Below are positions 1 to 8,968 of a stretch of 56,841 nucleotides of DNA, one piece after another (position 1 is the first letter of the stretch; every line of letters begins with the position of its first letter). The DNA is from Candidatus Taylorbacteria bacterium RIFCSPHIGHO2_01_FULL_46_22b (GTDB lineage: Bacteria; Patescibacteriota; Minisyncoccia; Phycocordibacterales; DSPV01), in contig MHRF01000001.1 in assembly GCA_001820875.1 (NCBI GenBank), positions 1 through 56,841 on the forward strand, written 5' to 3'. Made by a program: the position numbers and the translations under genes. The notes below the pieces were generated by a model, which worked only from the letters and a program-made list of their open reading frames with translations, was not told the origin of the DNA and made no database searches.

Positions 1-308
1 TCACCCCCCCTAAGCGTCGTAGCCTTGGTAGGCCATTACCCTACCAACTAGCTGATACTGAGCAGGCTCTTCATGGAGCAAAATTCTTTACCCAATCGCA
101 ATTTTGATCAACAGAATATTTCTGCGAACCAAAATTGCAACTGGGACTATCGGGAATTACCCCGTCTTTCGACGAGCTATGCCCGACTCCACGGTAGATT
201 CCTGCTTATTACTACCTCGTCTGCCGGTTGTCTTGCGACCCCCTTGACTTGCATGCCTTATCCACGCCGCCAGCGTTCATCCTGAGCTAGGATCAAACTC
301 TTAATAAA
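1..308 (-). rRNA. rrs: 16S ribosomal RNA, 5' portion (truncated by window edge)
   Basis: The minus strand reads the universal 16S start (AGAGTTTGATCCTAGCTCAG at 282-301) followed by GATGAACGCTGGCGGCGTG and GCATGCAAGTC, then variable region V1 and the conserved CTAGTTGGTAGGGTAATGGC block near 30-50. About 300 nt of the 5' end is present; the rest lies left of position 1. The 5' end at about 308 is estimated from the usual distance to AGAGTTTG. The gene has the same orientation as the 23S-5S unit but lies about 10.7 kb from it, with protein genes between, so the two are transcribed separately. Confidence 0.97.
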
Positions 309-580
309 AGGTCAGAGACCTTTTTAGATTTGAACGGAACAAAACAGAAAATGGTATTTTCAATTTTGTTGCCCAAAACATTTTGCTATGAATGTTTCAG
401 ACTTAGCTCTTTGCCCACAAAAATTTTGCATTCCGCGAAATTTCGGTGGGTTCGAATCATTTACTAGACTTTTCTACTCTTAGATTAGACTTACGTCCCC
501 CATTAATTTTGAAAGAATTAATGCGGGATACGCGATTTAAAAACCGCGCTTGCGCGAGGTCAAAAAATCGATACTTGCAC

Positions 581-611
581 TTTATATGTGTTCTCAAGAT
601 TCAGTTGTCAA
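581..611 (-). promoter_or_regulatory. probable 16S rRNA promoter
   Basis: On the minus strand TTGACA (606-611) is followed after an 18-19 nt spacer by ATATAA/TATAAA (581-587). It would give a leader of about 270 nt before 16S. The leader holds a GC hairpin followed by five T (540-560) and an AT-rich inverted repeat (510-532), probably leader processing or antitermination structure. The leuA terminator lies upstream, so 16S needs its own promoter. Confidence 0.55.
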
Positions 612-691
612 AGTTCAAGGATAGCGCCCTTTTTGAGCGCAGAGAGCCATTATACATAAGCCCCAGAAGCTGTCAAATGCGGCTAAAACAA

Positions 692-725
692 AGGAAAAGG
701 CCGGTCTCAAAAGAGTACCGGCCTT
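692..725 (-). terminator. Rho-independent terminator after leuA
   Basis: Perfect 9-bp stem AAGGCCGGT/ACCGGCCTT (698-706 with 717-725), 10-nt loop, then TTCC on the minus strand. It lies about 25 nt past the leuA stop and separates it from the 16S transcription unit. Confidence 0.85.
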
Positions 726-751
726 CGCAACACGACAACAACAGACAGGAA

Positions 752-2452
752 TCAGAAGCGGTTTAGAGCAGAAAGAACTGCGCACACGGAAGCAAGTTCA
801 ATACTCGTATCAACCCCTGCGCCCCAACGAGTTGGGCCGTCGACCATGCCAATTTTGACATAGGCGATTGCACTTGCACTCGTTCCTGCACTTAGGGAAT
901 GTTCTTTATAATCTGCAACCCCGAACATGCGCACGCCAATTGCCATCAGGGCGTGGGCAAAGGCGTCAATCGGACCATTGCCCAAACCAGCAACCTGAAC
1001 TGCGACTCCGTCTCGTTTCAAGGTCGCATTGCAACTAAACATACCACCAGTGGCTCCATCTGCGTGGAAATGTACAAGTGACCACGGAGTTTTGCGCTCG
1101 ACGTATTCTCTCCAGAACATATCCTTGAGTTCGGAACCAATGACTTCGCGGCCGAGTTTATCCACTTCATCGCTTGCAATAGGGCCAAACTCGCGTTGCA
1201 TGTCCTTCGGGAGTTCAAGACCGAATTCGGTTTCAAGCAGGTAAGCAATACCCGCCTTGCCTGACTGACCGTTTACGCGAACCGTCTCGCTATACTCGCG
1301 ACTGATGTCACGTGGATCAATGGCAAGATACGGAACATCCCAGTGTCTCCGACTCCCTGTTGCCCACTCCGCAAGTCCTTTCTTGATCGCATCTTGGTGT
1401 GAACCGCTAAACGCAGTGAAGACAAGCTCCCCTGCATACGGTTGGCGCTGTGGAACAGTCATGCCTGTTGTACGCTCGTACACTTCGCGCACAGCATTGA
1501 TATCCGAGAAATCAAGTTCCGGATCAATACCGTGCATGAAGAGATTGAGCGCTACCGTGACGATGTCAACATTACCAGTGCGTTCTCCGTTGCCGAAGAG
1601 CGTTCCTTCGACGCGGTCCGCACCGGCAAGCAGCCCGAGCTCCGTCGCCGCCACACCAGTACCTCGATCATTGTGTGTATGGAGACTCACGATGAGCGAA
1701 TCGCGCCACTTGATATTGCGACCCATCCACTCAATCTGGTCGGCATACACATTAGGCGTCGCAACCTCGACGGTATCGGGAAGGTTCAAGATCATCTTCC
1801 TCTCCGGTGTCGGTTGCCATACACCCATGACTGCCTCAGAGATTTCTCTCGCAAACTCAACTTCGGTTGCGGAGAAACTTTCTGGTGAATACTGAAGTAT
1901 GACTTCAGTATCTTGAAGTCGTGAGAGACGCTCCCTGATCCACTGCGCACCTTGCACAGCAATCCGAACGATTTCGGCTTGCGACTTCCCAAACACCACT
2001 CGGCGTTGCGCAGGTGAAGTGGAATTGTAGAGATGAATGATCACCTTCTTTGCACCCACAAGCGACTCGAAAGTGCGCTCGATCAATTCCTCACGAGCTT
2101 GTACGAGCACCTGAATCCACACATCATCTGGCACGAGATTCTCCTCGATAAGCCGCCGGATGAAAGCAAACTCGGTGTTTGATGCAGACGGGAAGCCAAC
2201 TTCAATCTCCTTGAAACCACACTTGACCAGTGTCTGAAAAAGTTCCAGTTTCTGATCGACAGTCATCGGATTCGCAAGAGCTTGATTGCCATCGCGAAGA
2301 TCTACGCTACACCAGATTGGTGCGCGAGTGATTATTCTGCTCGGCCATTGCCGATCGGACAGATTGACTGGCGGAAACGGACGGTATTTGCCTTGGATCA
2401 TTTTCATAACGGTAGGTAGGTTGACTGCTTGTTGTTGAAAGAACACTTTCAT
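752..2452 (-). CDS. leuA: 2-isopropylmalate synthase (long LeuA type)
   Basis: Condenses acetyl-CoA with 2-ketoisovalerate, the committing step of leucine synthesis. Seen: the HMGL-like TIM barrel with the catalytic/metal-binding motif DLRDGNQAL at residues 51-59, the metal-ligand motif HTHNDRG at about 258-264, the GTLFGNGERTGN loop at 284-294, and a C-terminal regulatory (LeuA dimer) domain from about residue 430. The 566-aa length and N-terminal extension match the actinobacterial-type long LeuA. I chose ATG at 2452 (MKVFFQQQ); an in-frame TTG at 2467 would add five residues. No leuB, leuC or leuD lies in the window, and such pathways are rare in reduced CPR genomes, so the gene is isolated here. 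Upstream is a leucine-rich leader peptide and attenuator, which independently supports a role in leucine supply. Confidence 0.95.
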   Translation of the reverse strand: MKVFFQQQAVNLPTVMKMIQGKYRPFPPVNLSDRQWPSRIITRAPIWCSVDLRDGNQALANPMTVDQKLELFQTLVKCGFKEIEVGFPSASNTEFAFIRRLIEENLVPDDVWIQVLVQAREELIERTFESLVGAKKVIIHLYNSTSPAQRRVVFGKSQAEIVRIAVQGAQWIRERLSRLQDTEVILQYSPESFSATEVEFAREISEAVMGVWQPTPERKMILNLPDTVEVATPNVYADQIEWMGRNIKWRDSLIVSLHTHNDRGTGVAATELGLLAGADRVEGTLFGNGERTGNVDIVTVALNLFMHGIDPELDFSDINAVREVYERTTGMTVPQRQPYAGELVFTAFSGSHQDAIKKGLAEWATGSRRHWDVPYLAIDPRDISREYSETVRVNGQSGKAGIAYLLETEFGLELPKDMQREFGPIASDEVDKLGREVIGSELKDMFWREYVERKTPWSLVHFHADGATGGMFSCNATLKRDGVAVQVAGLGNGPIDAFAHALMAIGVRMFGVADYKEHSLSAGTSASAIAYVKIGMVDGPTRWGAGVDTSIELASVCAVLSALNRF

Positions 2453-2464
2453 CTCGCTTTTTTC

Positions 2465-2568
2465 CAAAAGACGAAACGAAAACCGCCCTCCGACCCGAAG
2501 GTGGAGAGCTGGCCTGTAATCGTTAGTTCTGGTTTCTAGTTAACGAGCACGGGCAAGGTCTCCACCTT
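2465..2568 (-). promoter_or_regulatory. leucine attenuator: terminator with competing antiterminator
   Basis: On the minus strand, segment AAGGTGGAGA (2559-2568, inside the leader-peptide gene) is perfectly complementary to TCTCCACCTT (2498-2507). The latter is also the 5' arm of a terminator, GCTCTCC-A-CC-TTCG-GG-TC-GGAGGGC, which has a UUCG loop and is followed by GGTTTTCGTTTCGTC just before the leuA start. The two pairings exclude each other. By analogy with known leu and ilv attenuators, a ribosome stalled at the leucine codons would favour the antiterminator, and free translation would favour termination. The arrangement is seen; the mechanism is inferred. Confidence 0.85.
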
Positions 2569-2626
2569 TTTTAAGGAGGAGGCCGAGAAGCAATGTTGTA
2601 TTCAATTTGTGCCCGTTTGAGGTCAT
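2540..2626 (-). CDS. leuL: leucine-rich leader peptide of leuA (28 aa)
   Basis: A 28-codon ORF, MTSNGHKLNTTLLLGLLLKK followed by GGDLARAR and TAA. Residues 12-18 are LLLGLLL, encoded TTG CTT CTC GGC CTC CTC CTT, and eight of 28 residues are Leu (plus L8). It starts 7 nt after a -10 element, so the mRNA is probably leaderless. Its last codons form the antiterminator arm of the attenuator. It sits between secF and leuA. Family comparison: leucine leader peptides in enterobacteria and actinobacteria also carry a Leu run just before the attenuator. Confidence 0.85.
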   Translation of the reverse strand: MTSNGHKLNTTLLLGLLLKKGGDLARAR

Positions 2627-2633
2627 GGATAGT

Positions 2634-2661
2634 ATCTTACTCAATCTTTTTGTGGTGTCAA
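2634..2661 (-). promoter_or_regulatory. promoter of leuL-leuA
   Basis: TTGACA (2656-2661), 16-nt spacer, TAAGAT (2634-2639) on the minus strand. It begins 3 nt beyond the secF stop. The leader peptide ATG lies 7 nt after the -10, which fits a leaderless transcript. Confidence 0.7.
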
Positions 2662-2663
2662 TA

Positions 2664-3563
2664 TCATTTCTGCTTTCTGTGTTGCCACTTCTCCACAGTA
2701 ACCAAAAGAGGGCTACCGAGGAAAATTGAGGAATAAGTACCAGCAACAATACCGATAAGGAGTGCGAGAGTGAAATTGTGTGTTGCCACACCGCCAACAA
2801 AATAGAGAACAATGAGAGAGAAGACTACTGTCAACGAGGTGTTGATGGATCGAGTGAATGTCTGGCTGATGCTCTTACCAACAATCTGATCAAACGGTTC
2901 TTTTCGGCTCAAGCGCAAATTTTCACGGACGCGATCAAACACAACAATCGTATCGTGCACCGAGAATCCAAGGATCACAAGAATTGCAGTAACAAATAAC
3001 GAATCGATTTCAATTGTCGGATTAAAATAACCGAGAAGTACGAACACGCCGGTGGGAATAATAACATCGTGCGCAAGTGCGATGACTGCAATGAGGCCGT
3101 ATTTCCACGACGAAACCGGTTCAGAAACTTTTCGGAACGCAAACGCAATGAAGAGAATAATCATCACCAAGACCAGTACAATCGAGATGAGAGATTTGCG
3201 AGCAGATTCGGCTCCAAGTAGCGGACCAATAGAATCAAATCGGTCTTCGGTAAACTGCTGTTTGTCAGCCGAGAGCGCTGCAATTATTTGCTGGCGTTCC
3301 GGTTCAGTGAGACTGCGCATACGAATGATATACCCCGCATCGCCAATTGAGCGCACTGAAGGCTCTCCTCCAATCACCGTGGCGACAGCCTCCTGCACGT
3401 CTGATAATGCAGGTCGCTCTGTGGTATAAGTCACTTCAAGTAACGAACCTCCTTTGAAATCAATGCCAAGGTTGAATCCCCACACAAACATAGCCGCAAC
3501 AGAAAGGATAACGAGTATAATCGACACTGCATAGAACCATTTTCTGTGTTGAACGATAAACAT
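2664..3563 (-). CDS. secF: protein translocase subunit SecF
   Basis: Membrane partner of SecD in the Sec export machinery, which uses the proton gradient to help move preproteins across the membrane. The 299-aa protein starts with a membrane helix (about 10-30), then the family motif GIDFKGGSLLEV at about 33-44, a periplasmic P1-like domain, and five further membrane helices from about residue 128. The helix-4/5 region NPTIEIDSLFVTAILVILGF with SVHDTIVVFDRVREN is diagnostic of SecF/SecD. It follows secD with a 4-nt gap, so the pair is one transcription unit. Normal length for the family. Confidence 0.95.
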   Translation of the reverse strand: MFIVQHRKWFYAVSIILVILSVAAMFVWGFNLGIDFKGGSLLEVTYTTERPALSDVQEAVATVIGGEPSVRSIGDAGYIIRMRSLTEPERQQIIAALSADKQQFTEDRFDSIGPLLGAESARKSLISIVLVLVMIILFIAFAFRKVSEPVSSWKYGLIAVIALAHDVIIPTGVFVLLGYFNPTIEIDSLFVTAILVILGFSVHDTIVVFDRVRENLRLSRKEPFDQIVGKSISQTFTRSINTSLTVVFSLIVLYFVGGVATHNFTLALLIGIVAGTYSSIFLGSPLLVTVEKWQHRKQK

Positions 3564-3567
3564 ATTT

Positions 3568-4872
3568 TTATGAAGATGTTATGCCACTACCAAAAAGGAA
3601 TTTCATTACTCCCTCATGACGCTTATGGGAAAGCGCGAGCAAGAAGGAGCGAGTAACCGTGATAGCGGTGAACATACTTACCAGCACGCCTATGACAAAG
3701 ATAAGTGCGAAACCTTTGATAATCGACGTATTAGAAAACCAGAACAAAATGGCTGCGGTAATAATTGAAGAGAGATTTGAGTCTCGGATAGAAAGCCACG
3801 CGCGCGAGAATCCTTCGCGAATCACTCCGTCAACAGATCCTTTCTTTCTAAATTCCTCCTTCATGCGTTCAAAGATGAGGATGTTGGCGTCTACTGCCAT
3901 ACCGATTGATAGAATAAACCCTGCAATGCCTGCGGCGGTCAACGTAACCGGAATAAGCTTAAACAGCGCAAGCATAATCGCGGTATATACACCGAGCGCC
4001 ACCACTGCAAGAACTCCCGGAAGCCGATACCAGAGGATCAAGAATAGTGCGATAACAATGAAAGACCCGACGCCTGCACGCAAACCACCCGTCAGCGCTC
4101 CCTCCCCTAGAGATGCTCCAACTTTTTGAGTTGAAACCAGTTCAATCGGCACGGGGAGTGCTCCATAGTTTAAATCGCGGACTAGCGTTTTCGCTTCTTG
4201 CGGAGTAAATGTCCCACTAATCTGGGCACGGCCATCGGCAATTTGTTCACGGATCACCGGCAAAGAGATCGCCTCACCATCAAGGAAAATCCCTAACACC
4301 TCACCAATATGCGCTTTAGTTACCTTTGCAAATAAATCTTTTCCTTCGCTATTGAAAGTGAGCAACACATAGGGAGAACCTGTAGTTGGATCAAATTCAA
4401 CCTGCGCGCGTTGGACCAAACTGCCAGTTATACCCGTATCTTCAAACACTACCTGCGTCGTGGTTGCGCCTTGTACAGGAGGCTGTTCTTTCGCCAGACG
4501 AAACTCAAGCAACGGAGTTTTTCCAATCAAAGAAATCGCCTTCTCAATATCAGTAACTCCGGGAAGCTCTACGATAAGTTTCTGGCTAATCGTGCTTCCA
4601 ACTCCACCTGATTCAACTTGGACTAACGGTTCTGAAACTCCAAAGAGGTTAACGCGCTTTTCAATCACATCCCGAAGTGCGGACATAGAGGAATTAACAT
4701 CTGATGGTGCCACTTTAGAGATATCTGCCTTGTACACAAGATGACTGCCACCATTGAGATCAAGGCCTAATTTAAAGGCAAATCGGTTGTTTGCCTCTTC
4801 CGAGGAATAGACAAAATAGCCGACAAGCGCGGCTGCCAAAATGATTACTAGTGCAATAAGTCGATTCTTCAT
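3568..4872 (-). CDS. secD: protein translocase subunit SecD
   Basis: Export accessory subunit working with SecF at the SecYEG channel. 434 aa: N-terminal helix (about 5-23), motif GLDLNGGSHLVYKAD (about 37-51), periplasmic P1 head domain to about residue 260, then five C-terminal helices with the SecD signature GFILSIGMAVDANILIFERMKEE (read in two parts at about 316-338). Length is shorter than E. coli SecD but usual for many bacteria. It is the first gene of secD-secF; a 47-nt gap separates it from the epimerase gene upstream. Confidence 0.96.
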   Translation of the reverse strand: MKNRLIALVIILAAALVGYFVYSSEEANNRFAFKLGLDLNGGSHLVYKADISKVAPSDVNSSMSALRDVIEKRVNLFGVSEPLVQVESGGVGSTISQKLIVELPGVTDIEKAISLIGKTPLLEFRLAKEQPPVQGATTTQVVFEDTGITGSLVQRAQVEFDPTTGSPYVLLTFNSEGKDLFAKVTKAHIGEVLGIFLDGEAISLPVIREQIADGRAQISGTFTPQEAKTLVRDLNYGALPVPIELVSTQKVGASLGEGALTGGLRAGVGSFIVIALFLILWYRLPGVLAVVALGVYTAIMLALFKLIPVTLTAAGIAGFILSIGMAVDANILIFERMKEEFRKKGSVDGVIREGFSRAWLSIRDSNLSSIITAAILFWFSNTSIIKGFALIFVIGVLVSMFTAITVTRSFLLALSHKRHEGVMKFLFGSGITSS

Positions 4873-4919
4873 ACAGATAGTAGAGAACTATACCGTCCTC
4901 TCTTAAAAATTGCAATCAG

Positions 4920-5831
4920 CTATAACTTATTGATTTGCTTGAGCTCGGCAATACCTTTCTCGAAAGAAACTTCTGGTTTCCAACCAAGTAATTCCCGTGC
5001 GAGTGTATTATCTGCGCGCGTGTGACGCGGCTCCAGTCGAGGAGCGATGTGCTCCGCTGGACCTCCAATCAATTTGGCAACAGCATTCACTGAAAAATCA
5101 TTTCCTGCACCAATATTGAGAACTTCGCCCTTCCCCACCTTCTCACTTTTGGCAGCAAGTATATTTGCACGCACGACGTCAGATACATGAGTGAAATCAC
5201 GCGTCTGCTCCCCATCGCCAGTGATAGTCATTGGTTTGCCTGAAATCCGCTGCTGCAAAAACTTCCCAATCACGAGTGCATATGCACCTTCATTGTTCAT
5301 GCGAGGTCCATAGACATTGAAATAACGCAAAGAGACCGTTTCTATCTTATGAATTTCTGTCCACACCTGAGCATAGAGCTCGCCAACATATTTTTGCAAT
5401 CCATAGGGACTTTTTGGATGAGCAGACATCTTCTCGACAAGCGGGAGTACCGGTTGATCGCCATATGCAGAACTTGATGCAGAATAAATAACTCGACGTA
5501 CTCCCCCATTGACTGCGGCAGTCAACACACTAACCGTTCCACCTACATTCACTTCGTTGGTTTCAATCGGATGTTCAATTGAGTATTGAACACGAGGGAG
5601 GGCCGCAAGATGAAACACGAACTCTGCCCCTTTGATAATCGCAGATATGGCGGCAAGATCGCGGATATCATTTTCGTGATACACCACATCTTTATTTGCG
5701 TATGATTTTGGGGCCGGACGAATATCAATACTGTGCACTTCAAACCCCTCCTGCACCAATGCATCAGAGAGATGGCTGCCGATGAATCCTGCAGCACCGG
5801 TCACCACTACTTTTTTCTTTTTCGTTTCCAT
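4920..5831 (-). CDS. NAD-dependent sugar-nucleotide epimerase/dehydratase (SDR family)
   Basis: Extended short-chain dehydrogenase/reductase acting on a nucleotide sugar, probably UDP-sugar C4 epimerisation. Seen: Rossmann motif TGAAGFIGSH (residues 11-20), the SSSAYGD segment at about 118-124, the catalytic YxxxK as YGLQK near 143-147, and RYFNVYGPR at about 169-177. 303 aa, a little short for GalE, so the substrate cannot be fixed; GalE/WbpP-type epimerase is the best guess. It follows the sugar-transferase gene by 5 nt, so both probably serve surface polysaccharide synthesis. Confidence 0.85.
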   Translation of the reverse strand: METKKKKVVVTGAAGFIGSHLSDALVQEGFEVHSIDIRPAPKSYANKDVVYHENDIRDLAAISAIIKGAEFVFHLAALPRVQYSIEHPIETNEVNVGGTVSVLTAAVNGGVRRVIYSASSSAYGDQPVLPLVEKMSAHPKSPYGLQKYVGELYAQVWTEIHKIETVSLRYFNVYGPRMNNEGAYALVIGKFLQQRISGKPMTITGDGEQTRDFTHVSDVVRANILAAKSEKVGKGEVLNIGAGNDFSVNAVAKLIGGPAEHIAPRLEPRHTRADNTLARELLGWKPEVSFEKGIAELKQINKL

Positions 5832-5836
5832 ATCTA

Positions 5837-7183
5837 TTAAACGCCAGCGCGAGACATTAATTCCTTAATAGTCTTGAGCATTATAACAAGATCAAGTATC
5901 AAAGAGCGATTCTTGATGTAATAGAGATCATAGGAGAGCTTGTTTCGGGTCTCGGCTATGCCAATATCGTGGTGCGGGTGTTCACCATAAATTTGCGCCC
6001 AGCCCGAGAGCCCGGGTTTGATCAGATGGCGAATATTGTAATAAGGTATTTCAGCAGCATACTGTTTGACTGGACCCAAAAATTCAGGGCGCGGACCTAT
6101 CAGAGAGATGTCGCCCTTAATGACATTCCACAGTTGCGGCAGTTCATCAATTCGCGTTTTGCGCAAAAAAGCTCCGACACGAGTTACCTTATTTGAGGAA
6201 TTCTCCCACTTCCCTCCGTCGTTGGCAGACGTCATAGTTCTAAATTTGAAGAGTTTAACCGGTTTATTCCCCTTTCCAACACGTTCCTGTATAGAAAACA
6301 GAGGGCCTGCATGATCCAATTTGATCGCGCACCAAACAAAAGGGTAGAAAACAAGAGATATAACCCCAAGCACCGTCGACACGCCTATATCCATTACCCG
6401 TTTGATAAAGTCATACGTAAATTTGGGCCCGAGTGATATATTCTCAAGAAACCAGTTATATTGGAGGAGGGAGAGAGGAACGCGATCAAAAATATCTTCG
6501 TATACTTTATACATATCTATAAAGCGGACTTTCGAGAAAATAAGATTGTAGAGATGCGGCAAAATGGGCCCAACTTTCGGGCTGCGCAAATCCACTGCAA
6601 CAATCTGTATCCCTTCGGCATAGATCCGATCCAATACTTCGGTTTTGAAATCAATTTGATCGACTGCATCAAGGTCGACAGAAGAGACAAAATTAATCGA
6701 GTAGCGGGAATTATTGTTTACTTCATCGCGCAGTTCGCGCATCTCGGTGCCGCTTCCGATAAGCAACGCGTTCTGTTTGCGCCGCGAGCTAAATATCGGA
6801 TACCCATAAATCCGCCACAACAAAATCAATATGAAAGAAAGAGCTAGGTCAATGAATAGGTTGGTTTTCGGAGCGATGCCGAAATACGGAATAAAGTAGA
6901 AAAAGGCAATCGCAATAACAGTATTTACCAATAATGCGTTAAGAAGAAGAGAGGGTAAACGCCTCTTTAAGATAACGGTATGCTTCTCATATAGGCCGGC
7001 GATAAAGAAAACCACGAGCCACACAACAAAGAGAATAATGAATGGAGGGACGTGCAAAAAGAATATATCAGGGGTTGGAAACACCCCATAGCGAAACAGA
7101 AGCATGAGCCACAGGGCTGCAAATAATGCGCAAATATCACCTAAAAATAACAGTAATTTTTCGAAACGATTCGGAGCAACCAT
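5837..7183 (-). CDS. polyprenyl-phosphate hexose-1-phosphate transferase (WbaP/WcaJ-like)
   Basis: Initiates surface glycan assembly by moving a sugar-1-phosphate from a nucleotide sugar to undecaprenyl phosphate at the inner membrane. 448 aa with four N-terminal membrane helices (within about 8-128), a CoA-binding-like middle domain, a membrane segment near 270-290, and the C-terminal bacterial sugar transferase domain. Key motifs: KRVMDIGVS at about 256, KLFKFRTM at about 305, [20 protein letters not shown] then GPRP at about 332-355, all diagnostic. It is divergent from the GT4 gene with 35 nt between starts, and upstream of the epimerase, making a small glycan cluster. Confidence 0.93.
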   Translation of the reverse strand: MVAPNRFEKLLLFLGDICALFAALWLMLLFRYGVFPTPDIFFLHVPPFIILFVVWLVVFFIAGLYEKHTVILKRRLPSLLLNALLVNTVIAIAFFYFIPYFGIAPKTNLFIDLALSFILILLWRIYGYPIFSSRRKQNALLIGSGTEMRELRDEVNNNSRYSINFVSSVDLDAVDQIDFKTEVLDRIYAEGIQIVAVDLRSPKVGPILPHLYNLIFSKVRFIDMYKVYEDIFDRVPLSLLQYNWFLENISLGPKFTYDFIKRVMDIGVSTVLGVISLVFYPFVWCAIKLDHAGPLFSIQERVGKGNKPVKLFKFRTMTSANDGGKWENSSNKVTRVGAFLRKTRIDELPQLWNVIKGDISLIGPRPEFLGPVKQYAAEIPYYNIRHLIKPGLSGWAQIYGEHPHHDIGIAETRNKLSYDLYYIKNRSLILDLVIMLKTIKELMSRAGV

Positions 7184-7218
7184 AAGTCCTCATATTACAA
7201 TAAAAATAGCTTTAGGCA

Positions 7219-8403
7219 ATGGCTTATGGTAATTTAATAGACACAGTGGTTGAAACTAAAAAAACAAAAATTCTCTATGTGATCACCAAAAGCAACTATG
7301 GTGGTGCACAAAGATATGTCTTTGACCTTGCCACTTCCCTGCCAGAAGATCAGTTTGAAGTGCAGGTTGCACTAGGGGGAACTGGAGAAAAGGATGCGGC
7401 AACAGGAACACTCGAAAGTACATTAAAAGCCCGCGGAGTGAGAACTATCTTTGTGCGTTCATTCATGCGAGATATCTCGTTTTTTCGAGAGTTGAGTGTA
7501 TTCCGAGAATTATTGAGCATAATCAAAGGATATGACGTCGTACATCTCAACAGCTCGAAAGCGGGAGGTATTGGCGCGCTTGCCGCACGCTTCAATGGAA
7601 TAAAGAATATAATTTTCACCTCCCATGGCCTTGCCTATGATGAAGATAGGGGGATGTTGGCGCGTATAGCCATTTGGTTTGCTACGTGGGCAACCTGTTT
7701 GCTCTGCCACAAGGTTATTGTATTGTCTCAAGATAACTTCAAGCGAGCGAGGCGACTGCCTTTTTGTAGTAGAAAAATTACTCTGATACACAATGGAATA
7801 AAACCTGTTGAATTTAGGGATCGGGAAATAGTGCGAAGCAACTGGACACAACGATTTAATCTTTCCGTTACTAACAACACGATCTGGCTAGGAACCATAG
7901 CAGAACTCACCAAAAACAAAGGCCTCTCCTATACGCTTCAATCACTTTCGGAACTTCAAGAAACACATCCCGATTTTGTATATATGCTCATTGGAGACGG
8001 CGAAGAAAGAAGACAACTTGAAAGCCTCGTGGAAAAATACAACCTCGGAAAGAAAGTGAAAATCATAGGTTTTCTTGCAAATGCATCTGACGTACTTCCT
8101 GCCTTCGATATATTTACTCTCTCATCAGTTAAAGAAGGTCTCCCATACGTTTTGCTTGAGGCGGGATTGGCGGGATGCGCAGTAGTAGCAAGTCGTGTCG
8201 GTGGCATTCCCGACGTCATAGAGCATGAAGTCACCGGTCTTTTGGCAAACCCTAAAAATCCGGAGGAAATAAAGAAAAATCTCATTCGCTATGAGGATTC
8301 TGCTTTACGCACACGTATGGGAGATTCTTTAAAAACAAAACTGGCAAAAGAATTCTCGTTCGAAAAAATGGTTGAGAAAACAGTTTCCGTTTACGGAAGG
8401 TGA
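7219..8403 (+). CDS. GT4-family glycosyltransferase
   Basis: Retaining glycosyltransferase of GT-B fold, likely adding a sugar to a lipid-linked glycan at the cytoplasmic membrane face. 394 aa. Seen: N-terminal ITKSNYGGAQRYVFDLA (about 23-39, the GGA nucleotide/acceptor loop), HLNSSKAGGIGALAAR (about 110-125), and the C-terminal EX7E motif in KEGLPYVLLEAGLAG (about 312-326) followed by GGIPDVI. ATG at 7219 has an AGG 5 nt upstream; an internal start would lose the conserved N-terminus. Sits divergently beside the sugar transferase. Confidence 0.9.
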   Translation: MAYGNLIDTVVETKKTKILYVITKSNYGGAQRYVFDLATSLPEDQFEVQVALGGTGEKDAATGTLESTLKARGVRTIFVRSFMRDISFFRELSVFRELLSIIKGYDVVHLNSSKAGGIGALAARFNGIKNIIFTSHGLAYDEDRGMLARIAIWFATWATCLLCHKVIVLSQDNFKRARRLPFCSRKITLIHNGIKPVEFRDREIVRSNWTQRFNLSVTNNTIWLGTIAELTKNKGLSYTLQSLSELQETHPDFVYMLIGDGEERRQLESLVEKYNLGKKVKIIGFLANASDVLPAFDIFTLSSVKEGLPYVLLEAGLAGCAVVASRVGGIPDVIEHEVTGLLANPKNPEEIKKNLIRYEDSALRTRMGDSLKTKLAKEFSFEKMVEKTVSVYGR

Positions 8404-8408
8404 TGCCT

Positions 8409-8744
8409 TTACACTTCAAGTTCCGTCTGCCCGAGGCTCTTTAGATGATCAGGCAGAGACTCCTCAAGTCCCAACTCCTTGACGTGGGCTTTGATTTCTT
8501 CCGGACTACGAGTGTACGCAAGGTTTCCATGCTTTTCTGCCGCCTCATCGTGAGCTTGGATATACTCACTATCAGCAGCATCTTCTAGCCTTTTAAATTC
8601 TCTTGCTTTATCTTCTTCACCCAGTTCCTGAGCTCTATCTTTTCTTTCGCCATAAAACCAGCGTTTCGCACTAGCTATTTTTACCCTCTTCATAACATCA
8701 TCCTCTTGTTCAGCAGGAGTTCCTTCATTTCCAAAATTATTCAT
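8409..8744 (-). CDS. hypothetical charged protein (111 aa)
   Basis: Not recognised. The 111-residue product is strongly charged (many Glu, Lys, Arg, Asp), has no membrane segment or signal peptide and no cysteines, and is predicted by eye to be mostly helical, for example residues 18-75. It converges on the GT4 gene with a 5-nt gap between stops. Upstream 8745-8968 is AT-rich and holds no other gene that I can see. Confidence 0.6.
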   Translation of the reverse strand: MNNFGNEGTPAEQEDDVMKRVKIASAKRWFYGERKDRAQELGEEDKAREFKRLEDAADSEYIQAHDEAAEKHGNLAYTRSPEEIKAHVKELGLEESLPDHLKSLGQTELEV

Positions 8745-8968
8745 ATTAAAAATGTATTTATACTAATGACTTTTCCAGTTTAGCTTAAAAACTGCCTATA
8801 AATCAAGGCTCAGCAAAAAGTGCCTACACGCAACACTCTTGCTGTTTCTCTTTTCCCAAAATTAACTGTTCAAAATTTATAACTCCATTCCCATCATCAA
8901 CTCATGACGAATCGCCTCTTTGAGGAAATCTATAGATGTTTTATGTTCCGCATTCTACATTTTACGAC

